DNA from: Pseudomonadota bacterium | Lineage (GTDB): Bacteria; Pseudomonadota; Alphaproteobacteria; Paracaedibacterales; CAIULA01 | Direction: 5' to 3' | Assembly: GCA_021804455.1 (NCBI GenBank) | Contig: JAJZHT010000010.1 | Location: 1-15,801, forward strand | DNA length: 15,801 bases | Notes under the pieces: generated by a model | Told to the model about the DNA's origin: nothing | What the model saw: the letters and a program-made list of their open reading frames with translations, nothing else | Databases searched by the model: none | Part shown: piece after piece, positions 1 to 7,077 of the stretch | Layout of the letters: each line of letters starts with the position of its first letter | Numbering within the stretch: the stretch's first letter is position 1 | Translations under genes and position numbers: made by a program

Positions 1-168
1 TTTCCTCTTTCATGAACCGGCTGATCGACGACGGCTTACCTTAAAGCCCGTTTGAGCCCATCTTTGACGCTGCCTTGGAGGGTTTCCCCATCCACGTGTA
101 AAGCGTTTTAGCCTTACCCCCCTCATTCCCTTGCCGTTTGCGCTGTCGGCTGTTTTGATGGCTTCGCT
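1..168. repeat. Left arm of a ~168-bp inverted repeat (partner 1693-1859)
   Basis: The reverse complement of 1-168 matches 1693-1859 with only a few substitutions and short indels: one extra G in the G-run near 117-122, two extra bases near 98-103, and a short divergent patch near 18-28. Both arms carry the same TGA after ARE and the same OrfA/OrfB deletion junction, so they descend from one already defective element. The arms enclose the secreted-protein gene at 417-1739. Confidence 0.85.
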
Positions 169-246
169 AAATTTACTGATGCTTCCCTAAATTCTGATGT
201 ATAAACGGATGGCTTAACAGACACGGCTTCCTCCCTTTTCCTTCAT
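1..246 (-). pseudogene. Fused, decayed IS3 OrfA/OrfB transposase fragment
   Basis: A possible OrfA start is the ATG at 246-244, but that frame stops after ten codons. The recognisable helix-turn-helix part of OrfA lies in another frame at about 200-125, ending in ARE and a TGA at 125-123 where family members usually read AREL. Downstream in the minus direction the frame changes to an OrfB segment ending in VSRRR. One base is missing near 20-28 relative to the right copy (ATCAGCC against GTTGCGTC). It cannot make transposase. Confidence 0.72.
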
Positions 247-263
247 ATATCTATCTTATTAAA

Positions 264-289
264 CTGTCCGTTATAATGTGGCCACATCA
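264..289 (-). repeat. Terminal inverted repeat (IRL) of left IS3 remnant
   Basis: On minus this 26-base end begins TGATGTGGCCACA and ends GGACAG. The partner at 2454-2479 begins TGATCTGGCAACA and also ends GGACAG. TGAT...GGACA ends are typical of the IS3 group. It marks the outer limit of the left remnant, so position 290 onward is non-IS DNA. Confidence 0.75.
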
Positions 290-416
290 TACAACATGAG
301 GTGATTAAGTTAACACCAAATTAATTTCCATTTTTTATTTGGTAGAAGTAGATTTTTAACTTAAGTGCGCTATATGTTAAGGGTGAAGGTAACCTAATAG
401 GGAGTGAAGAGAGCCC

Positions 417-1739
417 ATGAAAGTCGCACCAAGAATCTTAATTTTGATAGTTTTGTTGATAACAAACAGCCTTAAGGCTGCATCCTTGCTGCAACAGGAG
501 TTTTATAAGAACCCTAATGGGCGTGAGATGAATGTAACTATCAGCGCTAAGGAGGAAGGATTCTTGGAACAGAATCCCTTTGTAAAAAACATCGTTGACT
601 TCTGCGTTGAAGGAGAAAAAATTGATGTTCCTAAACTGCAACAGCTTTTTTATCAACCTGATAGGGCAACATGGTCGGACCTTTACCAGAAAAGCAACCA
701 AGGAGAAGCAACGGCCTATACAATTTTGCTTGCACTTGATCAGGCTAAGGCGACGTTATGGGAAATGTTAAAAACCGAAGATTGCCTCGACTCCGAAAAC
801 CTTCTTTTCCATTTGCCTTTGTTAATGGATGAAGCCATTTTAAAAATTGCGACAGGTTGTTGGGGAATTTCAAAGAATCCCGCTACGACAGAACAAAGAA
901 GGGAGTTAGGCAGTATTCTAAAAGGAGTGGGTGTATCGCAAAGAAGCTTTTTCATGAAGGAAAACTGGGAAGAAAGAGAAGATTTTCAAGCTACACAGAC
1001 TTCTGACCATCACCAAGTGGTTTTAGCGCTGATTAAGGGGGATCAGGGGGAAGGGCTACCTGAAAATTTTCCCCAGGACTTGCAAAAATGTAGGCCTAAA
1101 ATTGAGAAAAAGCTATGGAGAGATCTTGTACAAGGCCGCTGTTCGACGCGTGGATGGATAAAACGTAAGCCTTTAGAAAATAGGCGTCAGGAATATCTTA
1201 TAAAATTTGCTGTTGATCCAAGGAATCGGATTGATAATACTCTGACCTATCTTTTAGAATCCTCTTTATTTTTGAATGATGAAGGTGATTTTTTGCAATC
1301 CTGTGTGCGCTTTTTACAAAGCAAGCTTTACAAGATTAATTCAGAAAATTTAAGAAAAGTACTAAAAAAATTCAAAGATAAATACGGGAATCTTCCGAAG
1401 GATAAAAACACGAATCTTTATGATTTACAGTTGGTAAATAATTTACTTGAGCTAGGGAAGTCATCAGAGACTTTGGATCAAAAAACGTGCCAGGATTTTG
1501 TGGAAATTCTATGCTCCCTTTATGTTAACCTTGGTGCCACTGATGGTAATGAACGTAAGGGTATATTACAGACCTTCTTATATTTATATAACAAGGAATT
1601 GAAACTAACGCCCGAACAACTGGAGGCTATCGAGAAGAAGACGAAAGAGGATCTAGCAGTTAATTACGATAAAAGCGAAGAACACGCGTATATCGAAGGC
1701 TTAACAAAACAGCTGACAGCACAAACGGCAAGGGAATGA
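417..1739 (+). CDS. Secreted protein of unknown function with IS-derived C-terminus
   Basis: 440 residues; I recognise no family. Residues 1-21 form a signal peptide (basic MKVAPR, hydrophobic ILILIVLLI, cleavage likely after LKA), so the product should reach the periplasm or beyond. The rest is soluble, mostly charged helix with scattered cysteines and no membrane segment or familiar catalytic motif. The ATG at 417 is favoured because the signal peptide starts there; GGAG at 401-404 is distant, and AGAG at 408-411 is a weak alternative ribosome site. From about 1693 the DNA is IS3 sequence, so the last 14 or so residues (ending TAQTARE) and the stop are IS-encoded. The original protein was probably longer or had a different end. 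It lies between two inverted IS remnants. It may be a functional truncated protein or an early pseudogene. Confidence 0.65.
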   Translation: MKVAPRILILIVLLITNSLKAASLLQQEFYKNPNGREMNVTISAKEEGFLEQNPFVKNIVDFCVEGEKIDVPKLQQLFYQPDRATWSDLYQKSNQGEATAYTILLALDQAKATLWEMLKTEDCLDSENLLFHLPLLMDEAILKIATGCWGISKNPATTEQRRELGSILKGVGVSQRSFFMKENWEEREDFQATQTSDHHQVVLALIKGDQGEGLPENFPQDLQKCRPKIEKKLWRDLVQGRCSTRGWIKRKPLENRRQEYLIKFAVDPRNRIDNTLTYLLESSLFLNDEGDFLQSCVRFLQSKLYKINSENLRKVLKKFKDKYGNLPKDKNTNLYDLQLVNNLLELGKSSETLDQKTCQDFVEILCSLYVNLGATDGNERKGILQTFLYLYNKELKLTPEQLEAIEKKTKEDLAVNYDKSEEHAYIEGLTKQLTAQTARE

Positions 1740-2453
1740 GGGGGTAAGGCTAAAACGCTATACGTGGATGGGGAAACCCTCCAAGGCAGCGTCAAAGATG
1801 GGCTCAAACGGGCTTTAAGGTAAGCCGTCGTCGGTTGCGTCGGTTCATGAAAGAGGAAACCCTTTCCTGTAAGACAGTTCAAAGGACGAAGGCAACCACG
1901 CCTTATAACCCTAACAAACCTGGGACTCCTCATTGATTACAGCGTCACTTTAAAGTTATGACCCCCCACGCTCCTGGGTAGGTGACATAAGCTCTAGACC
2001 TACCCACGAGGGTGGGCTTTATCGGGCAACAGTTATGGATCTGTATTCCAGAAAAGTTGAGGGGGAATCCATGAGGGATCGTCTGAAAGCTGAAGGGGTT
2101 CATAACGCTTTACAGAGGACCCTTTGGAAACGTAAGCCTTTTAAAGACTTCATTTGGCCCACCGACCAAGGCCATCTAGGCTTCTCATCGTCATCGCACA
2201 ACCATCAAACAGCCTCCGCGGGTCCAGAGTATGAGCCGTAAAGGAGATTGTTGGGATCATGCCGTTGTTGAAAGTTTTTTCCACACTTTGAAAACGGAAT
2301 GAACCCATCACGACACCTTTAAAACCAGACAGGAAGCTAAAAAGGTTATCTTCGAATATATTGAGGTCTTCTATAACCGAGTTAGAATCCATTCAACTCT
2401 TCATTATCGGTCTCCAGAACACTTCAAAGCTTCCCAGAACATTAACACCGAAC
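1740..2453 (+). pseudogene. IS3-family transposase OrfB, degenerate
   Basis: Reading across frames gives an IS3 OrfB: GFKVSRRR...FMKEETLSCKTVQR (about 1815-1890), WVGDIS...PTHEGGLY, MDLYSRKV (about 1978-2055), [33 protein letters not shown] (about 2240-2292) and FYNRVRIHSTLHYRSPEHF (about 2370-2427). The DDE triad is recoverable: Asp codons at 1984-1986 and 2164-2166, Glu at 2270-2272. Frameshifts lie near 1970 and between 2166 and 2240, with stops at TGA 1933-1935 and TGA 2300-2302 (a Trp codon in relatives). The fragment at 2035-2241 that stays open is only the middle of this gene and should not be called as a separate protein. Confidence 0.82.
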
Positions 2454-2479
2454 CTGTCCAAAAATCTGTTGCCAGATCA
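2454..2479 (+). repeat. Terminal inverted repeat (IRR) of right IS3 remnant
   Basis: Starts CTGTCC and ends CCAGATCA; it matches the 264-289 repeat, which reads CTGTCC...CCACATCA on plus, at both ends and more loosely in the middle. It sits just after the OrfB coding remnant, where an IS3 right end belongs. Confidence 0.75.
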
Positions 2480-2542
2480 ACCTTGAACGGTTTAACCCCC
2501 ATGAACTATATTCAAAACATCCTATCCAGGCCCAATCCTTAA
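2480..2542 (+). pseudogene. Possible transposase/integrase C-terminal scrap
   Basis: Immediately outside the IS3 right end an open stretch reads TLNGLTPMNYIQ and ends in TAA at 2540-2542. The NGLTPxxY pattern resembles the extreme C-terminus of rve-core transposases such as IS481-type proteins. If so, the IS3 element was inserted into an older IS. The match is short and made by eye. Confidence 0.35.
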
Positions 2543-2582
2543 GTCTCATAACACATGAACTTATACAATTTTTTTCGAAAGA

Positions 2583-2611
2583 TTGAAAAAGGGTTTCAGT
2601 TTTTATATGAT
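2583..2611 (+). promoter_or_regulatory. Sigma70-type promoter for greA
   Basis: TTGAAA (2583-2588), a 17-base spacer, then TATGAT (2606-2611). Both hexamers are close to consensus and the spacing is ideal. Transcription would start near 2618, about 44 bases before the greA ATG at 2662. It lies beyond the IS remnants, so greA should not depend on them. Confidence 0.65.
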
Positions 2612-2661
2612 AGCGGTTTGATAGTAAATTAATGGTTTTTAAGAGACGAGTTAGGTTAAGA

Positions 2662-3138
2662 ATGGAAAAAAGAATTCCCATGACCCTACGCGGGTTCGAG
2701 CAGTTACAAAATGAAGCGCAGCATCTTAAAAATGTTGAACGTCCTGCTGTCATTAAAGCCATTGCCGATGCACGAGAGCATGGTGACCTTTCTGAAAATG
2801 CTGAATATCATGCGGCTAAAGAACGTCAGGGATTTATCGAAGGTCGCCTGGCCGAGCTGGAGGATAAAATTAGTCGTGCCGAAATCATTGATATCAGCCA
2901 GATGGCAGGGGATGATATTAAATTCGGGGCAACCGTAACTTTAGAGGACGAAGATACTTCAGAGATTACTCGTTATCAAATCGTTGGTAGTGATGAAGCG
3001 GATATTCGTCAGCATCTTTTATCCATTACTTCTCCTTTGGCCCGGGCCCTTATTGGCAAGAAAAAGGGTGACAGCATTGAGGTTACAACACCAAATGGCA
3101 GTAAGGCTTATAGTATTCATCAGGTCCAATACTTATAA
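2662..3138 (+). CDS. greA: Transcription elongation factor GreA
   Basis: 158 residues, the usual GreA length. GreA binds the RNA polymerase secondary channel and stimulates cleavage of backtracked transcripts, rescuing arrested complexes. The N-terminal coiled coil carries the tip motif [10 protein letters not shown] with acidic D42 and E45, the residues that help position the active-site metal. The C-terminal half is the FKBP-like domain (from about 80), with [13 protein letters not shown] near the end. The ATG at 2662 gives the family N-terminus MEKRIPMT. An in-frame ATG at 2632 would add ten basic residues not seen in the family and lies closer to the promoter, so it is less likely. It is a single-gene unit ahead of the ABC transporter operon; no clear terminator follows it. 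Confidence 0.95.
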   Translation: MEKRIPMTLRGFEQLQNEAQHLKNVERPAVIKAIADAREHGDLSENAEYHAAKERQGFIEGRLAELEDKISRAEIIDISQMAGDDIKFGATVTLEDEDTSEITRYQIVGSDEADIRQHLLSITSPLARALIGKKKGDSIEVTTPNGSKAYSIHQVQYL

Positions 3139-3196
3139 TTCTTAGGGGGGTGAAGCACACTTAAACCCCTTGAACCTTTGTGGGAATTTTTCAGGC

Positions 3197-3225
3197 TTGC
3201 GTATTCGGCATGGAAAAATTATTCT
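3197..3225 (+). promoter_or_regulatory. Candidate promoter for the amino acid transporter operon
   Basis: TTGCGT (3197-3202), a 17-base spacer, TATTCT (3220-3225), about 30 bases before the first gene. Hexamers are only partly consensus. The gap after greA (3139-3254) holds no gene and no convincing terminator, so read-through from greA is possible. Confidence 0.4.
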
Positions 3226-3254
3226 AACCCATACTTAAAGCAGGAGGTGTGCGA

Positions 3255-4019
3255 ATGAAAAGATTGTTAGGACTTTTTTGGCTAAGTTTTTTGTTGGTTG
3301 CCTGTGGCGAGCAGTCCTCTGACTCTAAGATCGTTATAGGAACTTCGGCTGATTATCCACCTTTTGAATTTTACCAAGACGGTGAGATTGTAGGGTTTGA
3401 AGTTGACCTTATGCGCATGATTGCTAACCACCTCAAAAAGACCCTTGTTATCCAAGATCTTCCTTTCGAAAGCTTAATTGCTGCCCTGCAATCAAAACGT
3501 ATTGACTTGGGAATTTCGGCTTTTTCAAAAACTCCCGAACGTTTGGAAAAGGTGGATTTCAGCATTCCGTATCACCAATCGTACACAGTTCTTATCGTTA
3601 AAAAAGATTCTGCCATTCAATCTTTTCAAGACCTATCTAATAAAACCGTAGGCGTCCAACAAGGTTCGTCTTATGAAACATTAATTCAACAGCACTGGAA
3701 AACTCAAGTTCCCAATTTACAGTTGCGTTCCCTGTCCAAGATTCCGGATTTACTGCAAGATTTTCATTCAGGGCGAATCCAGGCATTAGTTGTAGGGAAT
3801 ACGGAAGGATCCAATCTTGTTGCTAAGAATCCTGATTTCAAAATAATCCCCATAGCCGGAACCGAAGTTTCGTACGCCATTGCTTTTCCCAAAGGTTCGC
3901 CTTTGGTTGAACCGGTCAACAAATTATTGAAACAATGGATCGGGGATGGAACCTTGAAAAAAGCAGAGCAAGCCTGGATGTCTGGCAAAAAAAACATTGT
4001 AGCCAATCACAAGGATTAG
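3255..4019 (+). CDS. Polar amino acid ABC transporter, substrate-binding lipoprotein
   Basis: 254 residues, family 3 periplasmic binding protein (PAAT type) that captures a polar amino acid for its permease. Residues 1-17 are a lipoprotein signal ending in LVAC with C17 as the lipidated cysteine, so it is membrane-anchored. The family start GTSADYPPFEF is at 29-39, followed by GFEVDLM and the ligand-binding stretch DLGISAFSKTPER before VDFSIPY. Which amino acid it binds cannot be read from sequence. The ATG at 3255 is preferred over the in-frame GTG at 3249 because AGGAGGTG (3242-3249) is a near-perfect ribosome site for it. It is the first gene of a five-gene unit; the strong ribosome site suggests the binding protein is made in excess. 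Confidence 0.92.
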   Translation: MKRLLGLFWLSFLLVACGEQSSDSKIVIGTSADYPPFEFYQDGEIVGFEVDLMRMIANHLKKTLVIQDLPFESLIAALQSKRIDLGISAFSKTPERLEKVDFSIPYHQSYTVLIVKKDSAIQSFQDLSNKTVGVQQGSSYETLIQQHWKTQVPNLQLRSLSKIPDLLQDFHSGRIQALVVGNTEGSNLVAKNPDFKIIPIAGTEVSYAIAFPKGSPLVEPVNKLLKQWIGDGTLKKAEQAWMSGKKNIVANHKD

Positions 4020-4021
4020 TT

Positions 4022-4675
4022 GTGCTAGATTTTGCCAACCTTTCTCACTCTATTGCGTTTATCAGCGGGGGAGTGGTCATTACCTTAAAATTCGCCTTCT
4101 TTTCTCTTCTGTGTGGTCTGCCTTTGGGATTTTTTCTTGCTCTTGGTAAACTTTCCAATCTTTGGGTTATTAAAAAACTGGCGGCAATTTATACTTCTGT
4201 TTTCAGGGGAACCCCTTTGTTGGTTCAACTAGGACTTGTTTATTATGGCAGCCCTTCTTTAACCGGTTATTCTATTACAGCGTTTGAGGCAGGCATTATC
4301 ACCTTTTCTTTAAATTCAGCCGCTTATAGTTCTGAAATTATTCGCGCAGGTATCATGGCGATTGATCCAGGTCAATGGGATGCAGCAAAGGTTTTGGGGA
4401 TTTCCTGGTTACAAACCTGGCAAAAAGTGATCCTTCCGCAGGCTATTCGTAATATTTTGCCCGCCTTGGTGAACGAAATGGTCGATTTGTTGAAAGAAAC
4501 AGCTTTAGTGTCTGTCATTGGCGAAATGGATTTATTCCGTCGGGCCCAAGTTGTTGCCGCTGAGCGATTCTCTTATTTTGAACCAGTTATAATTGCGGCC
4601 TCTTTATATTTCATCATGGTCATGATGATCAGTTTTTTAGCTAAAAAACTGGAGAAAAAGTTTGCTTATGCTTAG
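4022..4675 (+). CDS. Polar amino acid ABC transporter, permease
   Basis: 217 residues from a GTG at 4022, an inner-membrane BPD_transp_1 (His/Glu/Gln/Arg/opine type) permease. Hydrophobic segments near 10-42, 52-75, 85-100, 145-168 and 187-207 fit the expected five or so helices. The cytoplasmic EAA loop that contacts the ATPase is at about 119-141 (WDAAKVLGISWLQTW, then ILPQA). GTG 4022 is chosen because AAGGA (4011-4015) sits six bases ahead and it follows the binding-protein stop by two bases. The longer open frame back to 3935 would overlap the previous gene and add a non-family N-terminus. A single permease suggests a homodimer. Confidence 0.92.
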   Translation: MLDFANLSHSIAFISGGVVITLKFAFFSLLCGLPLGFFLALGKLSNLWVIKKLAAIYTSVFRGTPLLVQLGLVYYGSPSLTGYSITAFEAGIITFSLNSAAYSSEIIRAGIMAIDPGQWDAAKVLGISWLQTWQKVILPQAIRNILPALVNEMVDLLKETALVSVIGEMDLFRRAQVVAAERFSYFEPVIIAASLYFIMVMMISFLAKKLEKKFAYA

Positions 4676-5381
4676 GGTCCAAACTTTAACCAAACGTTCC
4701 GAAGGCACAACGATCCTTGATCAGGTAAGCTTTCATGCAAAAGAAGGGGAGATTACGGCGATTTTAGGTCCTTCTGGGGCAGGGAAAACCACTCTTTTTC
4801 GCTGTTTAGCCCAATTGGAGAAACCCGATGGGGGTGTGATATCCTTTGATCATAGAGATTTAAGTTCCTTATCTCATGGTGAAATCGGATTAGTGTTTCA
4901 GTCTTTTCACCTATTTCCTCATTTAACGGTTTTACAGAACCTTACTTTAGCCCCCATGGGAAGGGGGGTGTCGCGAACAGAGTCTGAAGCAAAGGCTTAT
5001 CAATTACTAGACCAATTCGCAATAGGTGATAAAGCAAACGTGCACCCCAACCAATTGTCGGGGGGGCAAAAACAAAGAGTTGCCATTGCTCGGGCGTTGA
5101 TGTTAGATCCGCCTATTTTATTGTTTGATGAACCCACATCCGCGTTGGATCCTGAAATGGTGAAGGATGTTGCTGACATTATTCGTCGATTAAAAAGCCC
5201 CGGACGTGTTATCCTTTTGATAACACATGAGATTCGTTTGGCTCGTTCGGTTGCGGACCATATTTTATTTTTATCAGCGGGTAAAATTTTGGATGATTAT
5301 CCAGCCAACAGTTTTTTTATACCAGAGAATTTATCTTTATTATCGAATCGTGCCCAAAGTTTTCTGGAAAATTTGGCTTAA
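4668..5381 (+). CDS. Polar amino acid ABC transporter, ATP-binding protein
   Basis: 237 residues, GlnQ/HisP-like ATPase powering the permease. All motifs are present: Walker A GPSGAGKTT (34-42), Q-loop Q78 in LVFQSFHLFPHLTV, signature LSGGQKQR (130-137), Walker B ILLFDE (150-155), D-loop SALD, and switch H187. It overlaps the permease stop by eight bases, so translation is coupled. The ATG at 4668 gives the family start MLRVQTLTKR. An in-frame TTG at 4662 is better placed for GGAG at 4651-4654 and would add two residues; the sequence does not settle this. Confidence 0.93.
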   Translation: MLRVQTLTKRSEGTTILDQVSFHAKEGEITAILGPSGAGKTTLFRCLAQLEKPDGGVISFDHRDLSSLSHGEIGLVFQSFHLFPHLTVLQNLTLAPMGRGVSRTESEAKAYQLLDQFAIGDKANVHPNQLSGGQKQRVAIARALMLDPPILLFDEPTSALDPEMVKDVADIIRRLKSPGRVILLITHEIRLARSVADHILFLSAGKILDDYPANSFFIPENLSLLSNRAQSFLENLA

Positions 5382-5394
5382 AGGGGAAAAGAAA

Positions 5395-6213
5395 ATGAAT
5401 TTACGATTACTGATGTTAATGGGATGCTTTTCACGTTTAGTTTGGGCTACCGATCAATCCAATCCGCTGGAGGCAAAAACAGCGCTTGACAATCAAGATG
5501 AACAAATTACCGAAACGGGTCATCGTATTGACGAATTGCAGGAAAAGCTTCGGGGTGAGATTGAACGCTATAACCAATTGGTTGCTGAACGGGCGGGACA
5601 AGCCGAAAAAGGTTCTGTTGCCGTTGCTGGCGATGAAAAAGGTGTTGAACATCATCCTTCGACCGATCTTACCAAAAGGGTAGAACAGCTGGAAAGAGAA
5701 GTGGCTACCCTTAAGGCTGGTAAACCTGATCTGGGAGGAGCTCGTACGACCGCCGAGGCTGAGGCCACGAAAAAAGCCTTTTCTTCAGCTCCTCTTTTAA
5801 AGGTTGATACACCAGCTACCGCTCAATACGCCCAAGCCCAGGCTTTGATGAAAAATGGAGAGCTTGAGAAAGCAAAAGAGTCCTTTTTACAGATTTTATC
5901 CAGTTATCCAGAGGATTCTTATGTCCCAAGGGTTCATTTACACTTGGGGGAAATTCATTTGCACCTCAAAAATTACAGCGAAGCCGCCAAATACTTCAGT
6001 TTGGCTTTAGAAGGAAAGTTAGAGGATGTTTTGATAGTAGAAGCCCGTTTAGGATCGGCTGAGGCAGACTTTCATCTTGGCAAAACAGATTCATGCTGTC
6101 AGCAAGCAGCCTTAGTACAAAAAAGCCCTTTAGGTGAGGATCAAACCAAGCGTTTGCAAGAAATTGTTAAGCAAGCAAAGTGTACCTCACCTTCTGAAAA
6201 GAAATCAAAATAA
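5395..6213 (+). CDS. CpoB/YbgF-like periplasmic coiled-coil TPR protein
   Basis: 272 residues. Signal peptide 1-18 (cleavage after VWA), a coiled-coil region at about 30-110 (IDELQEKLRGEIERYNQL; RVEQLEREVATLKA), an Ala/Thr/Lys-rich linker, then TPR-like helices from about 143 (YAQAQALMKNGELEKAKESF, and VHLHLGEIHLHLKNYSEAA). This is the architecture of CpoB (YbgF), which in E. coli binds TolA and coordinates cell-wall synthesis with outer-membrane constriction. That gene normally lies in the tol-pal cluster. Here it follows the ATPase by 13 bases and precedes a MetQ homologue by nine. LMGC at residues 8-11 is a poor lipobox. The ATG at 5395 has AAGGGGA upstream; the open frame extends to 5227 only by overlapping the ATPase gene. 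Exact orthology to CpoB is inferred from architecture. Confidence 0.78.
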   Translation: MNLRLLMLMGCFSRLVWATDQSNPLEAKTALDNQDEQITETGHRIDELQEKLRGEIERYNQLVAERAGQAEKGSVAVAGDEKGVEHHPSTDLTKRVEQLEREVATLKAGKPDLGGARTTAEAEATKKAFSSAPLLKVDTPATAQYAQAQALMKNGELEKAKESFLQILSSYPEDSYVPRVHLHLGEIHLHLKNYSEAAKYFSLALEGKLEDVLIVEARLGSAEADFHLGKTDSCCQQAALVQKSPLGEDQTKRLQEIVKQAKCTSPSEKKSK

Positions 6214-6222
6214 GGGATGGGT

Positions 6223-7026
6223 ATGAAAAAGATCCTTGTTCTTGGTTTAACCCTTCTTTTTGGATTGGTTGGTTTTTGGTCATTATCTTCTCAAAAAAAA
6301 TCTTCTTTTGATGTACAAAGAAAGCTTCTTCGGGTGGGTGTCACCGCAGGGCCTCATGCTGTGATTATGGAGAAGGTTAGAGATTTGGCGTCTCAGCAGG
6401 GTCTTTCTTTGGAAATTATTGAATTTAATGATTTTATTTTGCCGAACGCAGCATTAGCCCAAGGAGACCTTGATGTGAATTGTTATCAGCATCAGCCCTT
6501 TTTAGATGAGCAGGTTAAAGCACGCGGCTATTCCCTACACAGTATTATCAAAACAGTTTTAATGCCGATCGCGATATATTCTAAAAAATACCGATCGATT
6601 CAGGATATTCCTGACAAAAGTACGATTGCTATTCCCAATGATCCTACCAACAGCGGTCGTGCCCTATTATTATTACAAAAGGTTGGCTTGATAAAGTTAA
6701 AAAAAAGTGACTCTCCGACCCTGTTGGATGTTGAAAATTTTAAAAACCTTACGATAAAAGAATTGGATGCACCCAATTTACCAGCAACGTTGGCTGATGT
6801 TGATGCTGCCGTTATTAACACCGATTGGATCTTTATGGCCTCTCTTGACCCTCAAACAGCTCTGGCTGTTGAAAGTATTGATTCTCCCTATACCAATGTC
6901 ATGGTGGTTCGTCAAGGGTTTGAACAGGATTCTCGTGTCCAAGCCCTTGTTAAAATTTATCAAAGTTCTGAAGTCAAACATTTCATTCAAAATACTTTCC
7001 AAGGGGCCGTGATTCCTGCCTGGTAA
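6223..7026 (+). CDS. MetQ/NlpA-family substrate-binding protein
   Basis: 267 residues, family of the D/L-methionine-binding component of MetNIQ transporters. Family blocks are clear: VGVTAGPHAVIMEKV near 38-52, DVNCYQHQPFLDEQV, IAIPNDPTNSGRALLLLQ with GLIKLK after it, and SPYTNVMVVR near the end. The N-terminus has one hydrophobic segment (4-20) but no cysteine there, so it is not a lipoprotein; it may be an uncleaved anchor or be cleaved later. ATG 6223 is chosen because AAGGGA at 6212-6217 suits it, whereas the ATG at 6217 overlaps that site. No metN or metI is in the window. It is last in the unit. Substrate may be methionine but is not proven by sequence. Confidence 0.88.
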   Translation: MKKILVLGLTLLFGLVGFWSLSSQKKSSFDVQRKLLRVGVTAGPHAVIMEKVRDLASQQGLSLEIIEFNDFILPNAALAQGDLDVNCYQHQPFLDEQVKARGYSLHSIIKTVLMPIAIYSKKYRSIQDIPDKSTIAIPNDPTNSGRALLLLQKVGLIKLKKSDSPTLLDVENFKNLTIKELDAPNLPATLADVDAAVINTDWIFMASLDPQTALAVESIDSPYTNVMVVRQGFEQDSRVQALVKIYQSSEVKHFIQNTFQGAVIPAW

Positions 7027-7032
7027 GCAAGA

Positions 7033-7061
7033 AGATCCACCGGGATAAATCCCGTGGATCT
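7033..7061 (+). terminator. Hairpin terminator between convergent genes
   Basis: AGATCCAC(C)GGGA, loop TAAA, then TCCCGTGGATCT: a 12-bp stem with a single bulged C, seven bases after the MetQ-like stop. No long T-run follows at once, though a T-rich stretch comes at 7077-7090. It probably ends the five-gene unit and may also act on the opposing gene, whose stop is at 7078-7080. Confidence 0.6.
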
Positions 7062-7077
7062 AAGTAAGGGCCTTAGT

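Larger units (their letters stand above)
1..289 (-). mobile_element. IS3-family element remnant, left copy (cut by window edge)
   Basis: Minus-strand remnant of an IS3-family insertion sequence. Its outer end is a terminal inverted repeat at 264-289, which pairs with the repeat at 2454-2479 of the right copy. Read inward on minus, the decayed sequence gives OrfA-like peptide (YTSEFREASVNLAKPSKQ, then PTAQTARE, a TGA stop, then AKTLYTWMGK) and passes directly into OrfB-like peptide (TGFKVSRRR). The normal OrfA tail and OrfB head are missing, so the element carries an internal deletion. Stops and a frameshift near 24 make it inactive. About 168 bases are near-identical, inverted, to 1693-1859. 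The element continues beyond position 1. Confidence 0.8.
1693..2479 (+). mobile_element. IS3-family element remnant, right copy
   Basis: Plus-strand remnant of the same IS3-group element as 1-289. Its left end is missing: IS sequence starts inside OrfA where it replaces the 3' end of the 440-residue gene. Its right end is intact, with a terminal repeat at 2454-2479. It carries the internal OrfA/OrfB deletion seen in the left copy and most of OrfB, including codons for all three DDE residues, but with frameshifts and stops. Loss of the left end suggests a deletion or recombination joined the element to the gene. Confidence 0.82.

Noticed and set aside
1664..1933. Minus-strand 89-codon open frame
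   Set aside because: It covers the end of the 440-residue gene and IS OrfB sequence on the other strand and has no features of its own.
2035..2241. 68-codon open frame starting MDLYSRKV as an independent small protein
   Set aside because: It is the central part of the broken IS3 OrfB and lacks its own ribosome site; both catalytic context and frame continue outside it.
2300..2302. TGA where IS3 transposases have Trp, hinting at a TGA=Trp code
   Set aside because: The surrounding transposase has frameshifts and other stops, the cellular genes use TGG for Trp, and the gene at 12193 appears to end in TGA. Ordinary decay explains it.
3139..3180. G-run and C-run after greA as a terminator
   Set aside because: Only about five bases can pair across a long loop and no T-run follows, so I do not call it.
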